Below are positions 36,001 through 45,319 of a stretch of DNA of 64,000 bases, piece by piece; within the stretch, counting starts at the first letter, position 1, and every line of letters begins with the position of its first letter. The DNA is from an uncultured Duodenibacillus sp. GTDB taxonomy: Bacteria; Pseudomonadota; Gammaproteobacteria; Burkholderiales; Burkholderiaceae_F. The position numbers and the translations under genes were made by a program. The stretch is taken from NCBI GenBank assembly GCA_944390745.1, contig CALXQK010000013.1, positions 62,001 to 126,000 of the forward strand, in the 5' to 3' direction. The notes beneath the pieces were generated by a model that ran no database searches, had not been told where the DNA came from, and worked only from the letters and a program-made list of their open reading frames with translations.

Positions 36001-37430
36001 ATCGTGATATTTCCAGTTTCCACCGTCGACGTTGAGGTGCCCGTGGAGCCAGCCCATGCCGCGGCCAGACCGCCGCCAGCCATGGCAACGGTCACAGAGT
36101 CTCCTCCTGCATTCAAGACAATGTCGCCGCGGGAGACCGCATTTGCGGTACCGCCGTTGTTCAGAATGGCGGATTCACTGTCAGTGGAGCTATCTGAAGC
36201 AGAAATATCTACATCTACGAGGAGCTTGTCGATCGCGCCCTCTAACTTTGTTATCGCGTCCCAGGCTCGCCCTCGCAGCTCCGTCGACAAGGCGGCGCCG
36301 CCGCCAAAGGCTCCGACAACAACGCCGTTATCGATCGTGATTTCTGTCTCGCCCTGAACCTCAGTCTTCGATTCACCATTCAAAGTCGAGGCAGCCAGGC
36401 CGCCGCCGAAGACACCGACAGTCACACCGGAAACGTTGTGACCATCAACATGCGACGAACTGATGTTCAAAGTTGAATTGCCCGTAACGGTTGAATTGGC
36501 GGTTCCACCCAGGGCAAGCGCAGAGCCAGACAGCAGAACGCCGGCGGCATTCGTAGAACCCGCCAGGGTCACATCGACATTCCCATCGATGGTGACTGAG
36601 GTCGACTCGGCAGAGAAATCTACTACCGAGAGTCCCCCGCTCAGAGCGGTTATCCGAAGTCCGCTGACATTGATGGCTGAGCTTCCGCCGGTCAATCCGA
36701 ACAGGTTTCCGCTTTTCGCCGTAATTGCGATGTTTCCGACACGGGTGACATTGAAAGACGTCTCAGGAACGCCACCACCAAAAAGAGTCGCGCCAGCATT
36801 GATGACCCGGTCGGCACCTGTCGTCAAAATCATCAGCGGCTCGGAATCTGGTCCGCCTATCGTAATCTCCTTGCCGCCCTTCAAAGATAGTGTGAGAGAT
36901 TCTTCTTGATTTTTGTTAATGGACTCAAGTTGATCAAAGGCATCTGTTCCCAGACCACCTGCAACAAAACCAAGAACACTACTAAGACCAACATCTTGGT
37001 AGTTGTGCCCGCCGGCGAACCCCACCAGAGTCACGTCCCCAGTAACGGGATCTCTGCCAAGAGCCGGCCTGAGAGCACCGAGAGCTCCGGAGAGATCTGC
37101 CTCCGGCTGAAGCTTACCGAGCGCCGTATTGACGGCATTGATCAATCCCGTGGCACTCCCAGTCGTCTGGATATTGATGACCTCGGAATCCTTCCCGGAG
37201 AGGAACTTGGTCGTGGTGTAGTCTCCATTGCCAAAGCTATCATTGCTGATAGTCAAGTCAGGAGCCGTCTGCGCAGCCGCCGTTCCGCCAAACGCAATCG
37301 CTCCGGCCACGGCCGCCGCGAGCACCGTCTTTGCCGCCTTGCCTGACTTTCCGTGCGAGGCGTGGGCCTCGGAGGCAACGACGTAGGAGTTTCTAAACCG
37401 ATTCCATAAAACCTTGAATGCCTGGTTCAT
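33006..37430 (-). CDS. Type Va autotransporter with extended signal peptide
   Basis: 1474 residues from the ATG at 37430. GTG 37442 and ATG 37436 are in frame, but the extended-signal motif begins at MNQAFKVLWN, and AAGGTG lies 9 nt upstream of 37430. Residues 1-28 (MNQAFKVLWNRFRNSYVVAS then E-A-H-A) match the ESPR of large autotransporters; a signal peptide ending about AAAQ follows. The passenger (about 60-1190) is a Gly-rich beta-helix with many short degenerate repeats of an INLxGG...VFGGGLA type. The last 280 residues or so form the outer-membrane beta-barrel ending in the C-terminal Phe of VDYRF. The product is probably a surface adhesin; binding target unknown. The passenger 5' half is clearly AT-richer than the barrel. 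Confidence 0.93.
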   Translation of the reverse strand: MNQAFKVLWNRFRNSYVVASEAHASHGKSGKAAKTVLAAAVAGAIAFGGTAAAQTAPDLTISNDSFGNGDYTTTKFLSGKDSEVINIQTTGSATGLINAVNTALGKLQPEADLSGALGALRPALGRDPVTGDVTLVGFAGGHNYQDVGLSSVLGFVAGGLGTDAFDQLESINKNQEESLTLSLKGGKEITIGGPDSEPLMILTTGADRVINAGATLFGGGVPETSFNVTRVGNIAITAKSGNLFGLTGGSSAINVSGLRITALSGGLSVVDFSAESTSVTIDGNVDVTLAGSTNAAGVLLSGSALALGGTANSTVTGNSTLNISSSHVDGHNVSGVTVGVFGGGLAASTLNGESKTEVQGETEITIDNGVVVGAFGGGAALSTELRGRAWDAITKLEGAIDKLLVDVDISASDSSTDSESAILNNGGTANAVSRGDIVLNAGGDSVTVAMAGGGLAAAWAGSTGTSTSTVETGNITINLGSASEWLVDDPRKGAVQDAANKLINSIRNNGQGLSGMVGAITEAVKVSQGVGEDGTGFAGAHVGTVGGSIVLAGQPSSSATAFAKAQSTNGKITLNLQGGYNVATLGGGMTLATATTYETSTASGTQATSDVAGTEINISGGENVLVMASGAAFATGSTEQRPNDRVSDVLSLSKVGGAKLTVSGGRVDGVFGGGLAIDDTAASNQNAIARTGSVTIDVKGGEVNAANTYFLTNLGEYETTSGTPNLSAQLYESADLLGDKDGQSKAAIVGGGIATGAGALSEVGSVTINLNGGTVNGNVFAGGAATLGGESKIGTARIAVNGAVVKGDIYGGGLSGSLHNDDYSSDYFDPTSRVEDVTISLAGGSVEGNIYAGGYTHADAQEAVNTVAKAAVELNAKGVFKGDVIDGTGAETSNLEVGAAGYDFEDGQTVSGFNTITADSGKVTNLAYDFAGRDTTVTGAGLVEFSSLTNADGRTLAVGTTDAAGHAAVNPFENVSGVTFKVENGFLALNSDAQSAQDAIAAAPSQAAAAAYVTGTVDLTGNLLTVGNATVAEGTTGLAVGGNGLLVADASGNTSVGGTASFAEGSSIHFVNVAQASASGVTIGVAEQTPATTVDNVLFKAEKNADNSGYTFSKREASELGEVGLGGFDDQQFLLDVSTGSGSASDFVNSFLDQASTGVDNSNRSQQLNAAVNLATAAGVQTAAIDGAMMGIEAANKRASIINEFNDGGVLFAELSGKHFEVGGGSDFGELDADLGGLVVGGEYTTSDWTFGALANLGTGSVDGSGKNSGVENDVDYYGIEAYAAKRFGMFNLVGQVGYLMSDNDVEHHTTARNTANVDADVFTVGVRGEMRFDITDNTRVVPYVGVNYLRVSTDGYTTSQGVSVDDIDQNLWTTPIGVKFAGDLVTQSGWTWTPSADIAYIPAFGDDDVDAASGVDSAVAHTTMDVWSNSVGRLKLGVRAVKDHFGFGLEAGAATGSDDLTEYFGQVRVDYRF

Positions 37431-37781
37431 ATCCATATCCACCTTGAAAGTGAAGTGATGCGTCCGCGCATGAGGCGGGCAGATACCCGCACGTTATCGC
37501 CCCCCCCCCGGCGCGTCTTGATCGCTGTCAACAAAGAGGCTTTCAAGCCGCATCCGCATCACCGTGAACTTTCCAGAGCTCGTACTTTTCCTTTTATTTC
37601 AAGGCGCTGGAAATTCTCTAAAACAAGTCCGCAGGACCTAGGATTAATTCCATCCCGCGACCAAAAAGGAGACAATGGGGGAAAAGACAAAAACGCCCCC
37701 TCCTTCGTTTCGAAGAAGCAGGCGTCTGCGGGCGATCAAGGCTACAGGATTTCTTCTCCCGGCAGCTTCTATTTTTTTCGT
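37431..37781. promoter_or_regulatory. Region upstream of the autotransporter
   Basis: About 350 nt between the upstream EamA gene and the autotransporter, both on the minus strand. It contains the EamA terminator, a CCTAGGATTAAT segment and an AT-richer stretch around 37560-37640 that must hold the autotransporter promoter; no clear hexamer pair could be fixed. No gene is seen. Confidence 0.45.
37689..37725 (-). terminator. Terminator of the second EamA gene
   Basis: On the minus strand ACGCC, 2-nt bulge, CTTCTTCG, AAA loop, CGAAGGAG, bulge, GGCGT, followed by five T. Confidence 0.75.
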
Positions 37782-38675
37782 CTAATTCTCCCGGGCGGTC
37801 TCCGGTCTGTTTTCACGGACCTCCATCTTTTTTGTGGTGACGACGGCCGTCACGCCCGCGGCAAGAATGAGGCTCATGCCGACCAAGGAGGCCGCCTCAA
37901 CGGCGTCGTCAAAGAGCACGATGCCGAGAACGGCGGAAAAGGGAATGGCCGAAAAGCCCAGGCAGGAGGACAGCAGCATGTTGCCGTAGGCGTAGGAGCG
38001 CGTCGTGCAGATCTGCCCGAGCGTGGCAAAAAGCCCCATGGCAAGGATCCCCGCGATGTTCGTTGGGGTGAGCGCGTGAAAGCCCCCCGTGGCCATCGTG
38101 CCCGCCAGCGCAAAGACAATGCCCAGAACAGAAAAGTAAAAGACGATGCGCCAGGACGGCTCCTTGAGGCGCCCCATCTGCTTCATCTGCCAGTAGCTGG
38201 CCAGATCAATGACAGAGACCGCCAGGCACACCAGCGCCGGGATGAACTCGTCGCTGTTGAAGTTGGGCTTGAGCATAGCGGTGATGCCCGCAAACCCCAC
38301 GAGAATGCTCGCCGTCATGAGCCAGGGCGCGCGCGTGCCGCGCACCCAGGCAAGGATCATGAAGTTGAGCGCCATAAACAGCGGCGTCGTGTAGATGAGC
38401 GTCATGCAGGCGCCGAAGTGCATCCTGCCGAGCGCATAAAACCACAGCACGATCGAAAGCACGCCCAGCACCGAGCGCACGACGTGCATGCCGAAGTACT
38501 GCGTCTTGAGGGTTTCGCCGCGGCTGACGACCACAAAGGCAATGAAAAGCGCCCCGAAGACCGAGCGGTAGAAGACGAGCTCAAAGGAGCCGAGATCGGC
38601 CGCGCAGATCTTGACGAAGGCGGCCATGATCGAAAAGCAGGCCGCCGCGGCAAGCGCCCACAGAGACTGAATCAT
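37782..38675 (-). CDS. EamA/DMT-family transporter (second copy)
   Basis: 297 residues with ten hydrophobic segments in two EamA repeats (MIQSLWALAAAACFSIMAAF start; second repeat from about residue 150). Distinct from the EamA protein at 26427-27365, not a recent duplicate. A basic/acidic soluble tail (KKMEVRENRPE) closes the protein. Members export amino acids, nucleotides or other metabolites; substrate unknown. It follows the PBP4 gene on the same strand by 109 nt and ends before a terminator. Confidence 0.85.
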   Translation of the reverse strand: MIQSLWALAAAACFSIMAAFVKICAADLGSFELVFYRSVFGALFIAFVVVSRGETLKTQYFGMHVVRSVLGVLSIVLWFYALGRMHFGACMTLIYTTPLFMALNFMILAWVRGTRAPWLMTASILVGFAGITAMLKPNFNSDEFIPALVCLAVSVIDLASYWQMKQMGRLKEPSWRIVFYFSVLGIVFALAGTMATGGFHALTPTNIAGILAMGLFATLGQICTTRSYAYGNMLLSSCLGFSAIPFSAVLGIVLFDDAVEAASLVGMSLILAAGVTAVVTTKKMEVRENRPETAREN

Positions 38676-38784
38676 TTGAGAAACCCCGGATGGACCACGG
38701 ACACGCCCCGTGTCTGGCGCAAGAGCTTACGACAAGGCGCCTCTCTTCAAAAGAGGCACCCCGTGCAATCCATAAGAGAATGCC

Positions 38785-40347
38785 TCATTTTGCGCCCGCG
38801 CCGCCATTGCCGCCCGAAAGGCTCTGCTCAAAGGCGCGCCGCGCGCCGCCCGAGGCGCACCACTGCAAGAGCGCCTGCGTCGCCCTCTGCGCGCCGGCAG
38901 GCATCGGGTCGGCGTTGATGACGGCAACGACGCTCCAGCGCCGTCCCGCATTGTCGGCGACGTAGCCCGCCGCCGAGCGCACGTTGGAAAGAAGCCCCGT
39001 CTTGATGTGCCCGACGCCGCCCTCAAGCGGCCGCCGCTTCATTGTTCCGTCGACTCCCGTCACCGGAAGGCTTGCCATGAATTCAGGCATCACGGCGCTG
39101 CGAAAGCCGTAGGAGAGCAGCTCGCCCATGGCGCGCGCCGTCACGCGCGCCGTGCGCGAAAGGCCCGATCCGTTGTCGACGACGATCTCGCCCGGCCGCA
39201 CCCCGACTCTGCGCGTGAGCCACTCCTGCAGCACGCGCCTGCTTTTTTCAAGACTTGCCGCGCCCTGCGCACCTTCAGCCCCGTCAGGCAGCGAGAGGGA
39301 AAGAAAGAGCTGCCGGGCCATCGGATTGTTTGAAAACTTGTTGGTCCAGTAGACGCTCTGCACCAGGGGCGCCGAGACGTCTTCATATAGAAGAACGCCC
39401 GCGCCTGAGCGCGCAGCCGCACCCCGGGGACCCGCGTCCCTCACGCGCCCCTTCCAGGCAATGCCGCTTTGCGAGAGCACGTGGGCAAGGGCGCGGGTGA
39501 AGTACTCATCGGCGCTCCAAAGCGACAGATGCAGCGACTTCTGCCCGCAGGCCTCGGGGTAGACGCCTGAAAATCGAATGCTGCGGGGGTTGGAGACGTC
39601 CATCTTCAGGCGCGAGCGCCAGTCGCCGCAGGGGCCCGCAACCGTGCGCACGGTCTGCGGAAAGCGCACGCCGGAAAGCTGCGGCAGGGCGGTGACGCGC
39701 GCGCTTGCCTGCCCCTTGACCGGGGTGATGTCAAGCGAGACGCTCTTGAAGCTCACCATCGCCGCGTCGGGCCCCACGTTGTAGGGGCGCGTCCTCTGGC
39801 CGTCAAACTCCCCCTGGGTGTAGGCGGCGAGGTCAAAGAGCGACCGGTCGACGGCGATGTCGCCCTCGATCGTGCGCACGCCCAGCGCCGAGAGCCGCTG
39901 CGCGGCAAGCCAGAGCCGCTCGATGACGTACCAGGGATCGCCGCCGCCCTCAATCGTGAGACCCCGCACAAGGCCGGCGGCGTCAGGCATGGCCCGGGCG
40001 CTCCAGCGCGTCTTCCAGGTGTAGGCGGGCCCGAGCAGATCGAGCGCCGCGAGCGTGGTCACTAGCTTTACGGTGCTTGCAGGCTGCACCGCACGATCAG
40101 CGTTCAGGGAAAGCACCGGCCGCCCCGATCCCGCCGGCGCCACCCAGAAGGCGACGTCGTCCTGCGCAACCCGGGCCCGCTCGAGCGCCTGGGCAAGCTC
40201 CGAGGGCAGCGCCCCGGAGCCGCCGGCGGCCTGCACGGCGGCGCCGGCGCCAACCAGCAGCAGCGCCGCCGTCCGGAGCACGAGGGCAAACTTTTTTGCG
40301 CCTTGTCGCAAAGGGGCAAATCTTTGAATTTTCAGGACTTTTTGCAT
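38785..40347 (-). CDS. dacB: D-alanyl-D-alanine carboxypeptidase/endopeptidase, PBP4 (class C)
   Basis: 520 residues from the ATG at 40347, preceded by AAGGTG 8 nt upstream; an ATG at 40389 without a ribosome site would add 14 residues. A signal peptide ends near residue 40. The S13 transpeptidase motifs are all present: SxxK as S91-T-V-K94 (PASTVK), SxN as SNN in KFSNNPMA, and KTG in HIKTGLLS. The long insertion between SxxK and SxN is typical of PBP4. It trims and cuts peptidoglycan crosslinks in the periplasm. It diverges from groES, whose promoter begins about 60 nt away. Confidence 0.93.
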   Translation of the reverse strand: MQKVLKIQRFAPLRQGAKKFALVLRTAALLLVGAGAAVQAAGGSGALPSELAQALERARVAQDDVAFWVAPAGSGRPVLSLNADRAVQPASTVKLVTTLAALDLLGPAYTWKTRWSARAMPDAAGLVRGLTIEGGGDPWYVIERLWLAAQRLSALGVRTIEGDIAVDRSLFDLAAYTQGEFDGQRTRPYNVGPDAAMVSFKSVSLDITPVKGQASARVTALPQLSGVRFPQTVRTVAGPCGDWRSRLKMDVSNPRSIRFSGVYPEACGQKSLHLSLWSADEYFTRALAHVLSQSGIAWKGRVRDAGPRGAAARSGAGVLLYEDVSAPLVQSVYWTNKFSNNPMARQLFLSLSLPDGAEGAQGAASLEKSRRVLQEWLTRRVGVRPGEIVVDNGSGLSRTARVTARAMGELLSYGFRSAVMPEFMASLPVTGVDGTMKRRPLEGGVGHIKTGLLSNVRSAAGYVADNAGRRWSVVAVINADPMPAGAQRATQALLQWCASGGARRAFEQSLSGGNGGAGAK

Positions 40348-40407
40348 ATCCCTGGCACCTTGCGGAGCGGTTGGAGAAAAATTTTTCATCGAGTTTAGCC
40401 GCCGGGG

Positions 40408-40435
40408 GTTGAAATTTAAACGGGCGTCCCCATAT
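40408..40435 (+). promoter_or_regulatory. Sigma-32 heat-shock promoter of groES-groEL
   Basis: GTTGAAA (40408-40414), 13-nt spacer, CCCCATAT (40428-40435), a near-perfect RpoH promoter (CTTGAAA / CCCCATnT). Transcription would start near 40442, leaving a leader of about 210 nt before groES. No CIRCE repeat is present, so control by HrcA is not indicated. Confidence 0.88.
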
Positions 40436-40447
40436 TAGGTTTTGTCG

Positions 40448-40610
40448 GTGCCGACGCAGGGGACGATCCCCGCCACGGGCACGCAGATTTTTTGTTCATG
40501 CCGCAGGGGCGCCAGCCGCCGGTTCGGTGTGGGGGCCGCCTTCAGACGAAGGATTCCCTCCCCGAACCGCATGAGGCTCACCAGGTTCGGTGGGCGGCAG
40601 CAGGCGCGGC
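40448..40610 (+). promoter_or_regulatory. Structured 5' leader of groES with mutually exclusive hairpins
   Basis: First element: GTGCC/GGCAC (40448-40452, 40478-40482) around GGGGA/TCCCC (40459-40463, 40467-40471), followed 5 nt later by six T at 40488-40493, attenuator-like. Second element: outer arms GCGCC-A-GCCGCC (40509-40520) and GGCGGC-AGCA-GGCGC (40593-40607) enclose GGTTCGG (40521-40527), CCGAACC (40562-40568) and GGTTCGG (40584-40590). The middle segment can pair with either neighbour, so two alternative folds exist; the first fold continues through GGGGG/CCCTC and CCTTC/GAAGG. This matches no RNA class I recognise. Confidence 0.55.
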
Positions 40611-40654
40611 CGTGGGCATCAACTCATTATTTAAAACTGTTTGGAGTTTGAAAA

Positions 40655-40942
40655 ATGCAGATTCGTCCGTTGCATGACCGCGTGATTGTCAAGCGTCTCG
40701 AAGCCGAGCGCACCACCGCCAGCGGCATTGTTCTTCCGGATACGGCCGGCGAGAAGCCCGATCAGGGCGAGGTGATCGCCGTCGGTCCCGGCAAGCGCGA
40801 CGACGCCGGCAAGCTGATCCCCATGGACGTCAAGGTGGGCGACCGCGTGCTCTTTGGCAAGTATTCCGGACAGACCGTGAAGGTCAACGGCGAGGAGTTC
40901 CTCGTCATGCGCGAGGAAGACATCATGGGCGTCATCGCCTGA
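40655..40942 (+). CDS. groES: Co-chaperonin GroES
   Basis: 95 residues, the standard GroES length, with the N-terminal [14 protein letters not shown], the mobile loop ([14 protein letters not shown], about 16-32) and the C-terminal [14 protein letters not shown] ribosome site lies 11 nt upstream. The heptameric lid closes the GroEL cavity during ATP-driven folding in the cytosol. It is 69 nt upstream of groEL and transcribed from a sigma-32 promoter with a long structured leader. Confidence 0.98.
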   Translation: MQIRPLHDRVIVKRLEAERTTASGIVLPDTAGEKPDQGEVIAVGPGKRDDAGKLIPMDVKVGDRVLFGKYSGQTVKVNGEEFLVMREEDIMGVIA

Positions 40943-41005
40943 TTGTCCCGCGCCGAACGGAAGCTTCCAACAACGAATTCATCGATCTAATTTTTCGGAG
41001 ACTGA

Positions 41006-42646
<1,641 letters not shown>

Positions 42647-42673
42647 TCGCCTCCCTTCCCGCATGAAGGCTCT

Positions 42674-42753
42674 GCAGGCGGCTTGTTCGAGAGCCGCCTG
42701 CAAAAAAATCAAGTCTGGCAGTTCGCTTCAGGCTGAACTGCCGGACTTTTTTT
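42674..42753. terminator. Tandem hairpins, second a bidirectional terminator
   Basis: Hairpin 1 is a perfect 10-bp stem GCAGGCGGCT/AGCCGCCTGC (42674-42701) followed by seven A. Hairpin 2 is a 12-bp stem GTCTGGCAGTTC/GAACTGCCGGAC (42713-42746, one G-T pair) followed by seven T on the plus strand; on the minus strand it is followed by TTGA and seven T. It ends groEL and probably the U32 gene too. Confidence 0.88.
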
Positions 42754-42776
42754 GCCGGTTTCGAAACTGCCGCGGC

Positions 42777-44039
42777 CTAGGCCTCGAGCCCGTTCTCCAC
42801 GGCGCGGGGCTCAAGCACGTAGAGCTTGTCGCCGGCGCGCACGCGCTGCGCAACGCGCATCGTCACCATCTGGGACTTCGAGCACGTCTGCACCGCTGCG
42901 TCCTCGCACCGCATGCCCTGCGCCTGGAACTCAACCGCCCCCGTCGTGGGGCCGGCGACAAGAAGGCGCGCCCCCTCGGCAAAGCCCTCGGCCTGGATGA
43001 GAAACTGCGCCGCCCCGGCCCGGGCAAAGTAGTTGACGCACTTTCCGGCAAAGCGCTTTTGAAGCTTCGCCTGCGAGCCGTACCCGCCGGCAAGCTCCAT
43101 CGTCTCGGCTCCCAGATACCATCCCTGCCAGAAGCCGCGGTTGAAGACTTCCGAAAGCCTCCGGTTCCACTGCTCAACCCTTGAAGCGCAAAACGAGCCG
43201 TCGGCCACGGCCGAAAGCGCCTCGTCGTAGGCGCTCACCACGGCCCGCACGTACTCCGGTCCCCGGGCCCGGCCCTCGATCTTGAAGACCTGCACGCCCG
43301 CGGCCGCCATCCGGTCCAGATACTCGATGGTCTTGAGGTCGCGCGGACTCAGGATGTAGCCGTCGGCAAACTCAAGGGCAATGTCGCGGTCCATGTCGCG
43401 GATTTCGTAGCGGCGGCGGCAGGTCTGCAGGCAGGAGCCCCGGTTGGCGCTTTTTCCCCGCGTGTGCAGGCTCATGTAGCAGCGGCCGCTTTGCGCCATG
43501 CAAAGCGCCCCGTGGCAGAACATCTCAAGCCGCAGCAGCCCTCCGGAGGGGCCGCGGATGTTCTCCTGCCTGATGATGCGCGCAATCTGCGCGACCTCCT
43601 TGAGGGTCAGCTCGCGCGCAAGCACCGCCACGTCCGCGTCCCGCGCGTAAAACTTCAGGGCCGCGCTGTTGGCGATGTTCATCTGCGTGGACAGGTGCAC
43701 CCGCAGCCCAAGCGCGCGGCTTGCGGCGACGACGGCCATGTCCGAGGCGATGACAGCGTCAACCCGCGCCCCTGCCGCCGTCTCAAGAAGCGCCTGCATC
43801 TCGGGCAGGTCGCGCTCAAAGATGACGGTATTGAGCGCAAGATACGCGCGCACGCCCGCGTCATGGCAAAACTGCACCGCGCCGGCGACGTCCCCGGGCC
43901 CGAAGGCCCCCGAGGCGAGCGCGCGCATGTTGAGCGCGCCGACGCCGAAATACACCGAGTCCGCCCCGGCGTTGACGGCCGCGGCGAGCGCCTCGCGCGA
44001 GCCCGCGGGCGCCATCAGTTCAAAATCGCTGCGCTTCAT
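42777..44039 (-). CDS. trhP: U32 peptidase-family protein, TrhP/YegQ-like tRNA hydroxylation factor
   Basis: 420 residues from the ATG at 44039; a frame open to 44090 overlaps nothing conserved. The N-terminal barrel starts LMAPAGSREALAAAVNAGADSVYFG, and the U32 signature is around EMFCHGALCMAQSGRCYMS with further cysteines in GSCLQTCRRRYE, the pattern that binds an Fe-S cluster in this family. Despite the name, characterised bacterial members (TrhP, RlhA) hydroxylate RNA pyrimidines, TrhP making 5-hydroxyuridine at tRNA position 34. The size fits TrhP rather than the longer RlhA. The upstream esterase gene ends 25 nt before it, so the two may be co-transcribed. Confidence 0.78.
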   Translation of the reverse strand: MKRSDFELMAPAGSREALAAAVNAGADSVYFGVGALNMRALASGAFGPGDVAGAVQFCHDAGVRAYLALNTVIFERDLPEMQALLETAAGARVDAVIASDMAVVAASRALGLRVHLSTQMNIANSAALKFYARDADVAVLARELTLKEVAQIARIIRQENIRGPSGGLLRLEMFCHGALCMAQSGRCYMSLHTRGKSANRGSCLQTCRRRYEIRDMDRDIALEFADGYILSPRDLKTIEYLDRMAAAGVQVFKIEGRARGPEYVRAVVSAYDEALSAVADGSFCASRVEQWNRRLSEVFNRGFWQGWYLGAETMELAGGYGSQAKLQKRFAGKCVNYFARAGAAQFLIQAEGFAEGARLLVAGPTTGAVEFQAQGMRCEDAAVQTCSKSQMVTMRVAQRVRAGDKLYVLEPRAVENGLEA

Positions 44040-44064
44040 GGGGGAGTGCGCCTTTTTCGGGCGC

Positions 44065-45081
44065 TCAGCGCTTCCTCGAGGCGCCCTCAAGGAGGGCCGG
44101 GTCGCCGAGCTTGTCCTTGAAGAAGGTCACCACGCGCGCAATCACCGCGGGCTGATACCAGGGCAGGTCGCCATGGCCCGCGTCGCGCAGCAGCACGTAC
44201 TCCGCGGGCACGCCCGCCTTTTGAAGCGCCTCAAACATGCGCTTGCTCTGCAGCGGACTCACCACCTTGTCAGCCGACCCGTGCATCAGCAGAAACGGAG
44301 GCTCGGAGCCGTCGACGTGTCCGATGGGGCTTGCCTCGCGCGCCTTGTCGTCGTCCGAGAGAATGCTCGCGCCCGCAAAGCCCTTGAAGGCAGGGCCGTG
44401 CACGAGCAGCGCCTCGGTGACGGCAGGCGAGCCGTGCACCTTGTCCTGACCGAGGCCCTCGCCGATGCTGCGCAGGTCCGAAATGCCGAAGATCGACGCC
44501 ACGGCCTGCACGTCGGAGCTCTCCTGCAGGAAGTCGCCCTTGTCCCAGGTTTTCTCGCCGTTGGTTGCGCCCATCATCTGCACGACGTAGCCGCCCGCGG
44601 AGTCGCCGAGAATGCCGATGCGCGAGGGATCAATGCCGTACTCAGAGGCGTGCGCGCGCAAAAAGCGCACGGCCGCCTTGGCGTCGTTTAAAAGCGCAGG
44701 AAACTTGTCGGGCACGGTGCGGTACTCGCAGGCGGCCACCACAAAGCCCGCCCGCGCAAGCGCGTAGCGCATCTCAAGAAACTTCTCGTGGTCCGACGAG
44801 GTAAAGCCGCCGCCCGGGAAGTAGAGCACGGCGGGCTTGGCTGCGCCGTCGCGAGGCACGAAGACCGTCATTCGCAGCTGCCGCACGGCGCGAAGCGACT
44901 TCACCTGGTTGTAGACGATGCCCGAGATCGCATCAATGCGGCCCTCGACCACCGGCACGTCGATCACCTGCGCTCCCGCAGTCTCTCCCATGAGCCCGGA
45001 TCCGGCCGGGCCGGCGGCAACAGCGGCGGCGGCAGCAAGCACGCCTGCTCCGGCCACGATCGTCTTTTTGAAATGCAGCAC
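44065..45081 (-). CDS. Secreted alpha/beta-hydrolase (esterase)
   Basis: 338 residues from a GTG at 45081, which has GAGGA 8 nt upstream; a TTG at 45096 without a ribosome site is the alternative. A signal peptide (basic KK, then a long Ala/Val-rich core, about 1-30) predicts export. The hydrolase core has the oxyanion segment FPGGGF, nucleophile Ser161 in GDSAGG, Asp271 in HGSADKVV and His303 in DAGHGD. It resembles the BD-FAE/esterase branch that includes deacetylases and feruloyl-type esterases; the substrate is unknown. It reads toward the U32 gene. Confidence 0.85.
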   Translation of the reverse strand: MLHFKKTIVAGAGVLAAAAAVAAGPAGSGLMGETAGAQVIDVPVVEGRIDAISGIVYNQVKSLRAVRQLRMTVFVPRDGAAKPAVLYFPGGGFTSSDHEKFLEMRYALARAGFVVAACEYRTVPDKFPALLNDAKAAVRFLRAHASEYGIDPSRIGILGDSAGGYVVQMMGATNGEKTWDKGDFLQESSDVQAVASIFGISDLRSIGEGLGQDKVHGSPAVTEALLVHGPAFKGFAGASILSDDDKAREASPIGHVDGSEPPFLLMHGSADKVVSPLQSKRMFEALQKAGVPAEYVLLRDAGHGDLPWYQPAVIARVVTFFKDKLGDPALLEGASRKR

Positions 45082-45319
45082 AGTTTGTTTCCTCAAAAAA
45101 ATTACAGTCCCAAGGGCCGGCGCCCGAAGGACGGCCCCGGGCCGACTCCTGCGCCAAGCATTTTGCAGGCAGATGTTAGCGGCAAATTGCCGGCGGCACG
45201 AGGCGCCGCCGAAAGTGCGCGCACCGCGCCCCTAAACTAAAATTCGGAAGTTGCTTTGACTTCAGAACGGCTGCGCGCCGCCCGCCGGAGCGCCCCGCCC
45301 CCTTTTTCTTCTTCGCACC

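Noticed and set aside
40488..40493. T6 run in the groES leader as a full terminator.
   Set aside because: The upstream stem has a 6 by 6 internal loop and ends 5 nt before the run; it may attenuate but is too weak to call a terminator.
40500..40610. Signal-recognition-particle (4.5S) RNA in the groES leader, suggested by CCAGGTTCGG followed by GGCAGCAGG.
   Set aside because: The invariant GGAAG tetraloop segment is missing, and the arms pair in a multi-branch pattern rather than one rod, so SRP RNA is not supported.
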